From assembly GCA_963920525.1 (NCBI GenBank), contig OY986438.1, positions 193,381,462 through 193,445,461 on the forward strand: a DNA stretch of 64,000 bases, given 5' to 3'. The position numbers were made by a program, and so were the translations under genes. The stretch comes from Dichetophora obliterata. Its lineage: Eukaryota > Arthropoda > Insecta > Diptera > Sciomyzidae. This document shows, piece after piece, positions 44,965-56,698 of the stretch (position 1 is the stretch's first letter; every line of letters begins with the position of its first letter). The notes under the pieces are model-generated. The model was not told where the DNA came from and searched no databases. It was given only the letters and a program-made list of their open reading frames with translations.

Positions 44965-45896
44965 CAGGGTTGCCCATATTCGACGGACCCATGTTTTTTT
45001 TAAAAAAATCAAAGAAAAAAATAAAAATTTGGCGGTTGGCAATCTTAATCATTTAATTTGTTCTAAGAAGATTTGTTTACATTAATTTTTGAATATGATA
45101 TCTCTCAAATGGCCGCCTCTGGCGTTGATGGCGTATTGTGCCCTTTTTGCAGCATTTTCCATCGTTTTCGCCAACATTTCGGCCGGAATAGCGGCTATTT
45201 CTTCACGAATGTTGTCCTTGAGCTCTTCTACGGTTCTGGCTTGTTAACGTAAACCTTTGACTTCAAATATCCCCACAAGAAGAAGTCAGGCGGCGTCAAA
45301 TCGGGCGAACGCGGTGGCCAGTCCAAATCACCACTTTTCGACATCAAACGGCCCGGAAACAAATTCTTCAGAAAATCGATTGTTATGCGACTTGTGTGCG
45401 GTGGAGCGCCGTCTTGTTGAAACCAGAACTGCCTCATACGCTTTCGACGAATAATTGGCATCACAAAATTGGTCATCATGTCGCGATAACGCTCCTGGTT
45501 GATGGTAACAGCATGGCCATTTTCATTTTGGAAGAAAAACGGCCCAATGACCGTTTTCGCACTAACGCCGCACCAAACTGTGACTTTTTCGTCATGAAGA
45601 GTCACTTCTTGAATCTCCTGAGGATTTTCAGTGGCGTAAATACGGCAATTTTGCTTATTTACGGTCCCATTCAATGTGAAATGGGCTTCATCGGACATGA
45701 TAATTTTGTTCCAAAATTCCTCGTCATCTTCGGCCATTTCGAAGACTCTTTCAGAGCGCTCGCGTGGCGTGTATTGTTCCATGGTAAAAATCTGCTTGGA
45801 CTGACGCTTCAAACGCGGTATGTCATTAAGCGATCTGACATCTCTGTCAAAAGTTATGGCGTTGCCAGATGGGTCCGTCGAATATGGGCAACCCTG
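44965..45896 (-). mobile_element. Tc1/mariner-type (IS630 family) transposon, 932 bp
   Basis: Perfect terminal inverted repeats of 28 bp (begin CAGGGTTGCCCATATTCG, continue to GGACCCAT), with TA on both sides (44963-44964 and 45897-45898). The transposase remnant fills the interior on the minus strand. At 932 bp it is shorter than an intact family member, the missing part being the N-terminal half of the gene. Confidence 0.93.
45082..45866 (-). pseudogene. Tc1/mariner-type transposase, N-terminally deleted
   Basis: The catalytic domain is well preserved: KIIMSDEAHF (first Asp), VTVWCGVSA, QERYRDMMTNFVMP, WFQQDGAPPHTSR (second Asp), WPPRSPDLTPPDFFLWGYL (third Asp, about 36 residues on). A one-base deletion after VYVNKP shifts the frame at about 45228. 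In the other frame the gene continues as TVEELKDNIREEIAAIPAEM and ends GGHLRDIIFKN at 45082. The paired helix-turn-helix DNA-binding region that should precede the catalytic part is missing, replaced by a short sequence joined directly to the terminal repeat. Family members are usually about 340 residues. The start is not defined. Confidence 0.9.
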
Positions 45897-46302
45897 TAGA
45901 CTACTTAACAATTTATTAAACTTTATATAACCTATTAAAATTAAATTAACTATTAAATAACAAATTGTAAATTAGATATAATTAATAATTTAAATATGAA
46001 CGTGCTCAAGGAGCTTTTATACAAAACAATAAAAATTTTGTAAGGAGAGGTAGATTTCCTGCATATTGAGACATGAACTCTTATAAGATAATTATGTAAT
46101 ACTCAAGACTATAATAAAATTTAATATGATAAAATAACAGTGGGAAATAAGGTAAGAAGAACACAGTGATAAAAATATCACAGAATTATTATAAAATTAA
46201 CAAAAAATAAATAAAAGTGTATATGATATTAAGTGGACAGATATTAATAACACTACGAGATATGATATATTTGAAGAAGTTTAAGGTTAATTTTAAAGCG
46301 AT

Positions 46303-48197
46303 GGGTCAGAATTCGTGAAATCGACACGAAAAAAATTTCTACCATTATTTTTTTTTTAATATTAATTTATTAGATACCTATGACCATAGTAAACTATTGG
46401 CAAACGAAAATTAAAAAAAATTTTTTTTTGGCAAAGTTATTGTAAAGTGTAATTTTTCGTCACTTTTTAAATAAAGTCTCGCCAGTCGCAAAAAAACGAA
46501 CCGATTAAAATGAAACCGAGGTATATCATAGATAATGAATTAAAGGTCAGTAAATTGTTAAGAAATTTAAAAAAAAAAATTTTTTGCTCAATTTTGGCAA
46601 TGATTTTTTGTAAACAATTAATATTTTTAATTGTTCTGCGCTATTACAAGATCTAAAAATTAACAATAAATTCTTAAAGAATTCAAATTCGTCGAGAAAA
46701 GTCTTGAGCAGCAATTATTTTAGAAATTATGGCGAAATCAACGCTGCGCTAAATAGCAAATTTACACTGGACGTTTCATTTTCTATTAGAACCGTCATGA
46801 AATTTTTCTTTAAATCTGGGGAAATTGTTTGCGAAATAATAATTTGTTTGCAAATGAGTTATTACATTAATGTTTATTCGTCGAAACCTTTTACAATCAT
46901 GTATTACAAAACTTATTTACAGAAGTTCATAAACAACAATATTGCTCGAATTTGAGATTTGTTTACATGCAATTTTATTACAATCGATAGGTTAAAAAGA
47001 ATGGTACAGTCGCGTTCCCTTGATAGTTTAAACATAAGAAAAACGATTTTGCAATGTTTCTTTTTCCTTTTTATGTTCAGTTTAAGAACAAAATTCAAAA
47101 ACGATGTTATCAAAATTTTCTTCTGCCCACTGAAATAATTAAATTGGAGTGGTGAGTTGATTATCGATTGGCCTTTGCAAGCTTGCATGAGATGCCAATC
47201 TCATTGACGGTTCCTCCTACTCCATCACACGCAGCTTTTCCGTGCGAAGTTGCGAAAAAATGCCACTCAGTCTCAATATTTTTATATTGAGCTGCACACC
47301 CGTCAGAAAAAATAGATTTTTTTTACATTGTCGTGTCCAAAAATGAGTTGCAAATGATTTATCATCTTTTTATTGAATAAATTAACAGCTACTGTATCAT
47401 GCTTGTTATTTTCGGTAATAGTAACGAAGCATTCGTGAAAAATATCCGACTCATGCTTGTAATAAATAACATGAGGATGAAGTGTCGCTTGATCATTCGA
47501 CCAATGATAGGACTGAACTGCGTCTTGAATCTTAAAACTGTAGTTTTCGGAAAAGTCTAGTGTCAAACTCTCTCGCTTTTAAATTTTGTTTCGGTTCACT
47601 CATAGGATTGCAACATGCATTTGGTGAGGGCATTTTTGTTTAATCCTCTTAAAAACCAATTATAAACAAATATTAATTTTCTACGATTCAAAATACGCTG
47701 TTCCATTGTTTCCGTATTCTGTTTGAAATTTTTTTATGCGGAGCAGCGTTGATTTCGCTATAATTTCTAAAATAATTGCTGCTCTAGACTTTTCTCAACG
47801 GATTTGAATTCTTTAAGAATTTTTTGTTAATTTTTTATTATTTTAAGATCTTGTAATAGCGCAGAACAATTAAAAATATTAATTGTTTACAAAAAATCAT
47901 TGCCAAAATTGTGCAAAAATTTTTTTTCTTTAATTTCTCTACAATTTACTGACCTTTAATTCATTATCTATGATATACCTCAGTTTCATTTTAATCGGTT
48001 CGTTTTTTTGCGAATGGCGAGACTTTATTTAAAAAGTGACGAAAAATTTCACTTTACAATAACTTTGCCAAAAAATTTTTGTTTTTAATTTTTCGTTTGC
48101 CAATAATTTACTATGGTCATAGGTATCTAATAAATCAATATTAAAAAAAAAATAATGATAGAAATTTTTTTCGTGTCGATTTCACGAATTCTGACCC
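46303..48197 (-). mobile_element. DNA transposon with arms of about 450 bp and 4-bp target duplication
   Basis: Left end GGGTCAGAATTCGTGAAATC; right end is its complement. The inverted arms run about 46303-46755 and 47743-48197 with high similarity. CGAT is duplicated at the borders (46299-46302 and 48198-48201). It is inserted in a minus-strand LINE: LINE reading frame ...NIPRN on the right flank continues as RFKINLKLLQIYHIS then stop on the left flank, once one CGAT is removed. Its interior carries a transposase remnant. Superfamily not assigned. Confidence 0.85.
46930..47600 (-). pseudogene. Transposase remnant (DFSENY / HDTVAV family)
   Basis: On the minus strand 47566-47303 reads LDFSENYSFKIQDAVQSYHW, then QATLHPHVIYYKHE, TITENNKHDTVAVNLFNKKM. 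Downstream in shifted frames come FFLTG, LASHASLQRP and TTPIQLFQWA-like pieces (with a stop at one position). The pattern DFSENY..QD..Q..HW...TLHP..YY...HDT..V is one I associate with widespread, mostly unnamed arthropod transposon proteins. Asp in DFSENY could be a catalytic residue. Several stops and shifts and loss of the N-terminal half make it inactive. It is the only coding trace between the long arms. Confidence 0.6.
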
Positions 48198-50015
48198 CGA
48201 TTTCTCGGAATATTATCAAAGATATCAATCATAGACAAGACCCGATTAGCTTCAATGGGGCAACGTGTAATAGGCTCGTTTTGAGCATAAGCATCTCTAT
48301 GGAAAGGTACACGAAAATTAAACTGACTCCTAAGGAATCGGGATGGGGTATTAAAATCTAGTAAATCAAGCAGAGCTGGACACTGAATCTGGTGATGGAG
48401 TAAATCGCGAATAAAAGTAACAGACTGAAATTTATGTCTACATTCAAGTGAGAGAATATCAATTAAGGCACATCTAGTGGTGTAAGGTGGAGGCTGAGGG
48501 AGGTTCCAGTTAAGTTTGAAAACAATGAATCTTGTGAATTTTTTCTGAACTCTTTCGATTCTAAGAGATTGAGTGGATGATTTAGGATTCCATAAGAGTG
48601 AGCAGTATTCTAAGTGTGGCCGAACTAGTGCAGCATATAAACTTTTTAGGGTGTGGGGTCATTAAAATCTTTAGAATTCCTTATTTAGAAGCCTAGCATG
48701 GAGTAAGATTTATTGATGGTAAGATTGATGTGATCTTTAAAATTTAAACAGGGGTCTAATAGAATTCCAAGATCTTTCTTTAATGTAACCCTCTCAAGTT
48801 CACATGAATTTATGGAATAAGGGCTTATTAAAAGAGATGATGACCTACATAAAGTGAAACATTGGCATTTGGAAACATTGAGATGTACTTTATTTAATTC
48901 ACACCAGGTAAAGACTGAGTCGATGTCTGATTGAAGTAAATTTACATCAGAGCATGATTTAATAGATCGGAATAATTTAAGAACATCCGTAAAAAGAAGG
49001 CACTGGGAATGACGTATGACCGTGGGCAAATCATTAATAAAAAGAAGGAACAGGAGGGGGGCCCTAGATGGCTTCCTTGAGGAACACCAGATGTAACTTC
49101 AAAGATGCTAGATGTGATATCCTTTATTATTACCGACTGGGTGCGGTTAGATAGGTATGACTTGAACCATCTTAATAGATTAAAATGAATTCCAAGGGAG
49201 GCAAGTTTAAAAATTAGATGTTTGTGTCAGACTTTATCAAACGCCTTCGCAAAATCAGTAAATATAACATCAGTTTGAAGGCCAGCTTCAAAGTTTGTAA
49301 TAACAAAATTGCAAAAGAGTGCCAGGTTTGTCAATGTTGATTTACCGATAAAGAACCCATGCTGTTCAGAGGATATAACATTTTTGACATGACAATTTGT
49401 CATAAATGATTTTATCAAAGACTTTAGGGATAAAGGAAAGTTTACAAATAGGTCCATAATTTATGATATCCTGTTTAGAACCAGATTTATGGATTGGGAC
49501 GATATAAGAATGTTTCCAATTATCTAAAAAACAGCTCGCGGATAAAGATTTCCTAAATATCAAGAAAAGGGGTGATGCCAGAGATACGGCGCAATTTTTC
49601 AGTACCGTTTGAGCTATGCCATCAGGGCCTGCAGTTGGGCTATTTTTAAGGTTTGACAGAGCAGATTTAATATCTTCAACCGAAAATTGTACCAACCTTT
49701 TTTTATGTTTTAGTATCAATAAGAAGTATATAACTTCAGTGCTATTAACGTAAGTATTATATAATTCTACGTCTTAAGTAATGACATAGTCGAAACTGCT
49801 GTGTACTTTTTTATTTTTTATGTAATTGTTTGCGTTTTTTAAAGTAATTTGTGTGCGTTTTTAGATAATTTTCTGCATTTTTTTTGGTCATTTTTGTAAT
49901 TGTTTTAGGTAATTTCTTGCTGTTTTTTAGATCATCAAAATCCGAGCCCTGCTTATAGCAAACAGGACGAAGTCCAATCCAAAGTTTTTTTATTTTTAGT
50001 AATTTTTTTAATGCA

Positions 50016-50602
50016 TCTATACTATTATATAAAAGGAGACTCACGAAATTTCATCCAGAATAAGCTCGGTAACCGCTGAACCGATTTTGATAATTCTTTT
50101 TTTATTTGATTCCTATGATAATATAGATTGTTATAGCTTACCAAGGTTTTAGAAAAATGTATTCTTTAATTATTGCAAAATCACGCATTTTATTTGATGC
50201 CTATATTCAACCAGCAGCACAATATAACAGCAAACAAAGCTTTTCTCTCTGTGTCGAGAGAGCTTCTCTCAATATAACACGACAGCCATGTTGTGTAGTT
50301 AAGCTGAATTCACTGATAACCTTCAGCATGTTTTTGTGTGATGTAAAATAATGTTAATCAAGTTGAGAGCGTGCAGAAATTTTTCTCTCTAAGCTTAAAC
50401 TTCATATGAAAAAAACTTTCAAAACATGCTGAAGGTGATCAGTTTATGCTTTACTTTCAGGGAGATTCTTGCTTTCATACAGTGTTAATTAATTTTCTTT
50501 GTTAATGTTTTGAGAGGAGTTGCCAGAATTTTGTTATCAGCAATAATAATGTTTTGCTGCCTTGCCAGCCAGCTTTTCCCCACTTGAGATTGTGTTAGTC
50601 TA
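50016..50602 (+). mobile_element. Helitron-like 5' end fragment
   Basis: Begins A|TCTATACTATTATATAAAAG, a typical insect Helitron 5' terminus, followed by ACCGCTGAACCGATTTTG as in the neighbouring copy. No matching 3' end occurs before the next Helitron starts at 50603, so this copy is truncated or split by it. Confidence 0.55.
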
Positions 50603-52673
50603 TCTATACGAATATATAAAAGCGTTGTGACACTGCACGGACGTTTGACAATCACGCAAGAACCACTGAACCGATTAACACGATATAGTTATCAAACGAT
50701 TTGTTATTCCAACTTTATCGTAATATGCTATGTTAGATTTGCCATGTCTACTTTCCATGCCTAGTTTTTGCAAAAAATGCTATATATCAGACGATTTTGG
50801 TCGTATGAGACTAGAATTTGGTAATCTACGTTGTATGGTTACTTTCGCTAACTTTACTAAAAATGGGCATGACCCACTTAAGTTAAGTCCATTTTTTGGG
50901 GGATAAGCTTGGAGTAAAGCAAAGCGCACTAGGTTTAAGCTCAATTGAGCTGAAATTCTGGCATTCTATTGTTTTGAGTATTAGATGGTTTAAGTGAAAA
51001 AATTTTGCCACATCCCCATTACCGCTCAGAAGTAAATAAAAATGTTATACTTCGAACGGTTTTGGTTGTATTAGACTAAAATTGGATAATTTAGTTCATA
51101 CGGCTACTTTCGGAAACTGTACTAAAAATGGCGAATATTTAAATTTTTTTTTCTGAACAGCATGAAAATTCGTATATAGCAGTAAGGTGGTCTGCGGCAG
51201 GACAACGCCTGCCGGGCAATACTACACATCAATAAGAATGCTGTATATATCAGAAAATTCTGATCGTCATTCATTGATGTTTCAAACAGAAACGTCTAGC
51301 ATGTGTTTTGTTCGAAGGTCAATTTATACTTTTACAAATTCACAAAACGATCATAAAAAAATTCATTGAATTGGGTCAGAACAAATTCTACTTTAACTTC
51401 AACGTTAACTAAGAATATATAGATAAGGAAATAGATTAAAACGTAGATTTATATATATAACTTTGGAATAGTTTGAAATATTTGATATAATTTTCACAGA
51501 ATTATTTTTTAAGCTATATTTGAAAATGTTTTTCACATAAATTAGTTTTTAAGTTGTAGCACATTGCAAAAAATATAACAAAATTTTAAGCAAATAGTTT
51601 TCATCAAAAAATCATAGGGGGGGGAGGGGTAGGTGGCCCATGCTTTTTAATGATAGAAACTGTTTGTGTCAAAATAGAACAATTTTTGCAGGTAAATTAT
51701 GTTATATGAAAGAATAAGGAAAATGAATATTAAAAAAAATTAAAATTAAAAAAAATATGTAAAACAAAAGCAACTCTTGGCCTATTGTTTAGTACAAGTT
51801 GGATATTTTAGAGATTTTTTTAAAACAATATAAAACATTGCATTGGTGAGGTAACGGTAAACCTTTTCTCATTTTCCTAATTTACTAAATTTAACTTTCA
51901 AACAAAGAAAATTGGATGAAAATCGATTTGAAAATGGCGAAAATGTTTGCTTGCTAAGTCAAAACATGAAATTTCAATCGTTTTTTTCTCATTCTGAGGC
52001 TTATGAGTTACTCTGAGAAAATCTATAGTTTTGAGATATCGCAAGAATTTTAATGTCATAATAACTGGTTTTTTTAAAACATACCTAATATCCGTACAAA
52101 ACATTTCCGAAAAAAAATAAAATTACCGTTAATTTTATAAATCGACTGTCCATACAAAAATGCATTGTTATGCATTGAGAAAGTTTATAGTTTTTGAGAT
52201 ATTGTCAAAAGTGTGATGTCATTATAGCATTTTTTTTTTTAAATTTAAGAAGAATTGTTGTTTGGACGAGGCCCAATAACAACAATTAATAACTGAAGAA
52301 GGCCGAATAACTGCAACAATTTAAGAAGAATATATTTATTTTCAGAATACATGTAAAAAATTATATTTTTGATTACAAATTTTAAAATTTTTTTACCCAA
52401 ATTTTATTCTAACGCTGTTATGTAGGACTTTTTCAAAAGTAAAAAAAAAGAAAGCCAGGTAAATTTATGTCATCATAACAACTATCGTTTAAATAAGTTA
52501 TTCAAATTAAATACAGTAATTTCTTAATATATATACCATTTTTTCATAATTAAACAAAACAAACACAATAATTTTTATATTTTGAATTTGTTTTAATTTG
52601 TCTTGTTTTAATTTAGAATTTTAACATGGTATTTAATATTTTTATCGCAGGCGAAGCAGCGGGTATTTGCTAG
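50603..52673 (+). mobile_element. Non-autonomous Helitron, about 2.07 kb
   Basis: Begins A|TCTATACGAATATATAAAAG, then ACTGAACCGATTAACACG, and ends GCGAAGCAGCGGGTATTTGC then TAG|T. The 5' TC and 3' CTAG, placed between A and T, without target duplication, are the Helitron signature. The interior is non-coding. It contains a G-run near 51618. Confidence 0.7.
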
Positions 52674-53114
52674 TATTTTTATATTTGGTGTATTTTAACT
52701 TATAACACAGAGGGAGCAAGTTCAATCTCCAGCATTAGCATGATTTTGTTTATTTTTTTACAATATGCTGGTGGAAGTTTTAAAAATGACATAAAGAGAG
52801 GTTTTGAGAGGCATTTAAGTCCGTCAAATGTTTTAAAAAGGGTTAAATTTTGAGTACCGGAAACGAACATAAAAAAATTCAATACAGGTTTATAAATTAA
52901 TTCAAAGGATAATGTTTTGGCACACTTTCCACTTTTGTCGACGAACACTAACTTGTTTACTTGCATAGTTCTTAGTAGGCCAGAAACTACTACTACAATA
53001 ATAATAAAAATTTACAGCCACACTAAAAGACAACTTGGCAGCACTTTCGGCACACAGACACAGACACTCTAGTTATGAAATTGCATTTCCGCCACTTAAG
53101 CGAAAATCGAATAC
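52674..53114. other. Intronic, non-coding
   Basis: No exon or repeat recognised. Confidence 0.4.
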
Positions 53115-53117
53115 ATT

Positions 53118-53278
53118 GGCCGCATTCTAGCCGAAAAAGTGCTCAAGAACTGTTCCACAACTTTCGGGCTGAATGGTATGCTCTCACAGAACATGTTCCT
53201 TGAGATGTCACAATTTATATAGCGAAAATATTTTATGCTACTTCGCTACTTGAGCACTTTTTCGGCTAGAATGCGGCC
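53118..53278. mobile_element. 161-bp MITE, ends GGCCGCATTCTAGCCG
   Basis: Left GGCCGCATTCTAGCCGAAAA and right TTTTCGGCTAGAATGCGGCC are perfect inverted repeats continuing through AGTGCTCAAG (30 bp). ATT flanks both sides (53115-53117 and 53279-53281). It lies 300 bp downstream of the host exon, within the intron. Confidence 0.85.
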
Positions 53279-53579
53279 ATTGAAATAATAATCCATTTAA
53301 ACTAGTCAAATATGACATGACATGGCTAAGGCATGACACAAGCATGGTTATGGACATGCTTCAAAATATAAAAAAAAAAAAAAAATAAAAACATAGCTGG
53401 TTATCTGTTTATGTTACGTAACAGCAACAGGAACTTTTCACAAGACTTTATTTGATTTCATATCCAATGCAGCAGTATCTTTAATATAATAAATATACGA
53501 TATGTGAGCCCGATATCATAATTTAAGCTACGGCAAAGCGTGTCCATCACGTTTCCAATTAAAGACGCGACCAACTCAC

Positions 53580-53900
53580 CGTGGTTTTATTGGCGTCGTT
53601 GATTGCGATGCCGGCGCTGAGTTTGAGCCTGAAGATGCTGATGTTGTTGTTGTTTTTGTTGTTGCTGCTACCATCGCAGTGTTGACATTATATGAACCCT
53701 TACGATAATTCTTCATGGCATCAGGTGTTAAACTAATTATTTTCACCACGGTACTCGTAGCTGGCAATGTTTGTGCTGTTGTTTTTGTTGTTGATGTTTG
53801 GCCAGCAGCGGAACGAAATAGTGCAAGACGAAATTGACGTAACGTTAAATGTTCACAATATGTGACCATAATAAAAAAGTTCTTGTATATTGAAAAATAT
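53580..53900 (-). CDS. Host-gene exon (321 bp), Thr/Ser/Ala-rich protein
   Basis: On the minus strand a strong acceptor (long T tract, TTTTTTTTAG at 53911-53901) precedes 321 open bases ending CCACG, then consensus donor GTGAGT (53579-53574). The frame begins YFSIYKNFFIMVTYCEHLTL, then RQFRLALFRSAAGQTSTTK, STVVKIISLTPDAMKNYRK, GSYNVNTAMVAATTKTTTT and ends PASQSTTPIKP with two extra bases. An ATG with a good context lies 11 codons in (MVTYCEH), so this could be the first coding exon or an internal one. The first half is not low-complexity, which favours true coding. Joined to the 38504..38618 exon, the overhangs make an Arg codon. I do not recognise the gene. Confidence 0.7.
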
Positions 53901-54907
53901 CTAAAAAAAACAACAAAAAAAAAACCGAAAGCGTTAAATATTAAACAAGTCAAAGTGATGGCTTATGTCTGAAGGTAAAAAGGACGAAAACAACAATACG
54001 CACGTTCAAAACAACGTTTGAGAATCAACTAAAATGAGCTCAAAGGAAACCTAAGTGTGAAGGTGCAAAGAAAGATGTTGAAAGTAGGGATTTTTTTTTA
54101 TCTTTACAAGAAACTTTAAAACTGAGTCGAGTTTAAATTTGAGTGTATTTTTCAAGCTGTCGCAAGATATAACAGAGAGATAAGGCAAGAGACGAATAGG
54201 GAGAGAGAGAGAGAGAAGAATATAATGACTGAGAGCCATGTAGCAACAAACATTAGCTGCAATGTGTTACAACATAAGAATTTCTAAAGATGTCCTGTGA
54301 TTTCTATTCTATTCCTATTTTTAAAAATCTTTTCTATTTTTATTCCAACTCAAGGCTTGTCTGCTGCAGATGACGTTAGCAGAAGTTGTTAGCAAGGATC
54401 AAGAAACAAACACACAGCTGCTCATGTTGAGTTTTGATTTTCATAAAGATTCTTCTTTTTTTTTTCAACGTTGTTGTTATTGGTGTTGTTAATTTAAAGT
54501 GATCTCAATTTATGTGAGTTAAGTCAGCAGAGGTTGGTCTAGCCGATAGGATTAATTTTATTACTGTTTGCATATGTTTCTAACTTAAGCAGGCATGCCC
54601 ACGAATATTGATAAATGAGCCAGAGCTTATACGATAAAAAACAAAGCATGATTACAATAAAAACACAAGCTTTTTTCATTATATGTACTTCTATTGGAAT
54701 GCTCTTCACACCTTCTAGACACATTCGCACACTATTTTTTGGAGCTACTTTTATGCATTTCTTGCACTTTTTAGACAAACTTTGCACTATAAGGGCTTTC
54801 CATGGTCGCGCACGTAACGTTCGTATGCGTTTTATGTTGCTTAAAATTAAAACAAGGAAAGAAATTTAAACTTTTTCTGTCCTGTTTTGATTTTTAGATA
54901 GCACTCT
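53901..54907. other. Upstream intron or 5' flank
   Basis: Contains a (GA)n tract at about 54196-54216 and a GTT-rich stretch near 54468-54492. No further exon was identified. Confidence 0.4.
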
Positions 54908-56693
54908 AGGGGAGTGTATCCGGTTATGAGCCATATTTTTTCAAATCGACATAAAAATGTCTGTGCTTAATATTTTTTCATGGTTGTTACATCAAATGAA
55001 AGGTAAAACTTTTTTCTAAAGTTACCTTATCAATTTAGTTAAAAACAAAAGAATTATGAACGATTACCTAAAACTTAATATTATTGCTTAAAAATATATG
55101 TCTCCGGTTGTGAGCCACCCCAGAAAATCAGTTGAAAATCAAAAAACTTGATGTGAGATCAACACAAATTCAAAGATTACGAATAAATTTAATTTTTTTT
55201 ATTAAAAAAGGAACACTTAAAAGCCATCTAGAATCATAAAGAAAAATCACTCATGCAATCAATCATTCATTGCTGTCTTTGATCCATTAGACTTCTTTGG
55301 TGTCGGCATAACGAAAGTTGGTAGCTAAAAATAACCTAAATCTATACTATACACAACTGATTAAGTGTTTTCATTGCCATGTAATTTAAATGGCAATGTT
55401 TCATCAAAAACTTGCGAAATGTTAAATTTTGTAAGCTGTCTCACAACCGGGTACTCGAGTGGCATATAACCGTAACTGATAAGCAATTTGTACATGACAT
55501 CGCACTTATTTATGATGTTCATATTCGTCATATTATTTCATAATATTAAGCTACAAGTCAGTCCCAATCCATATTTTTAGCAATAATACTAATGCTTTTT
55601 TACCGATTCACAACCTAATCTGCCGCTTTAAAAAAAAAATTCAATTTTGTGTACTTTACTTACCGTTTTTTTACAAGATATTTTGTTTTATATTAACCTT
55701 CACCTGGTTCTTGAAGTATGTACATACCCCACGTTCTTTCTCGTTTTGATTTGTTTGGAATTTTTTCTACTTTTTTGAGACAAAATAATCAATATTTAAA
55801 TCTTTACAAAGATTTTAATCACTGGGGCTCGTATATACCCCACGAGTCCAGGTTCCCTATAGGAACAAACTAACTTGTTTTTAAAAACAACTAATTAAAA
55901 AACTAATTTGAAATAAACTAGTTTATGAACTACTTTAAATTATATTAAGGCGGCACCCAATTCAATTTTTAATAGTTTTTATTGCATTATATATGAAGTA
56001 ATTGAAAAACTACTTCAAACAAGTGGCTTAAAAACTACTTTGAATTATATTAAGGCGGCACCTACTCTGATTCTTACATGTTTTTATTGCAAATTTTTAT
56101 TATATTACAAGTGTATATATATTTAGCCATGCTATTTCATCAAATATTATTAACTTTATGCTTTCAACAGAGGTTTAGGTTTTCAAAACAATAAAAAAAT
56201 TATCTTTTTGATGTATGGAAATTTGAAATTTTTATGCTTTTAAATTTATCTTCAGTAAGTGGAATATTAAAAAGTTTTCAATTAATTTATTTTAAAGTAA
56301 TTTGAAAAATAATTTAAATTTAAGTAATTTAAGAAGTAGTTGGAAACATATGCAGACGAAAGTCAATTGACTTATTTAGCGGACATCATCATACAAAATA
56401 TGTTAGTTCGTTCTATGGAAAAAAGTCAGAATTTCAACTAGTTGTGGTTGACAAAAAACTACATTTTTCAACCACTTTTAAATTAGTTGATTTCCCTACA
56501 GGGATGTTACTCAGGATGAGCATGCCAGGTGAAGGTTAAGCAACACATTTATTCAGCGCGATGACACAGCAAAGTGATATTATGAAAAGTGTTGCAGTTG
56601 ACAGTACTAACATTAGGGATACCGTTTCAAATTAATAGAAGAAAATGGACTGCCTCACAACCTGGGATGGCTCACAACTGGAGACAATCCCCT
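54908..56693. mobile_element. Unassigned DNA transposon, 5-bp target duplication, member 2
   Basis: Left end AGGGGAGTGTATCCGGTTAT; right end is the complement of AGGGGATTGTCTCCAGTTGT. The 5-bp repeat ACTCT flanks it (54903-54907 and 56694-56698). Internal copies of the end motif occur (CTCCGGTTGTGAGCCACC near 55082, CTCACAACCGGGTACTC near 55438, CTCACAACCTGGG near 56654). It is clearly related to 10746..12051 but carries TGTGAGCC in place of TGTGGGAC. No transposase recognised. Repeated near-identical phrases AATTATATTAAGGCGGCACC at about 55936 and 56047 show another internal duplication. Confidence 0.75.
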
Positions 56694-56698
56694 ACTCT

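Larger units (their letters stand above)
46240..49740 (-). pseudogene. Jockey-like LINE reverse transcriptase, split by a transposon
   Basis: Minus strand from about 49740: KNSPTAGPDGIAQTVLKN (RT motif 1), SYIVPIHKSGSKQDIINY (motif 2), SSEQHGFFIGKSTLTNLA (motif 3), FTDFAKAFDKV (first catalytic Asp), then a stop, WFKSYLSNRTQS and SGVPQGSHLGP. The catalytic FADD box is altered to LLFTDVLKLF, so the enzyme is dead. The C-terminal part goes on through NKSYSMLGF, LVRPHLEYCSLLWNPK and PITRCPIEANRVLS to 48202. There the 1895-bp transposon interrupts it, and it resumes at 46298 to a stop near 46254. The endonuclease is missing, as is usual for 5'-truncated LINEs. Confidence 0.88.

Noticed and set aside
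45396..45899. A 167-residue plus-strand open frame
   Set aside because: Antisense shadow of the minus-strand transposase with its three catalytic Asp motifs.
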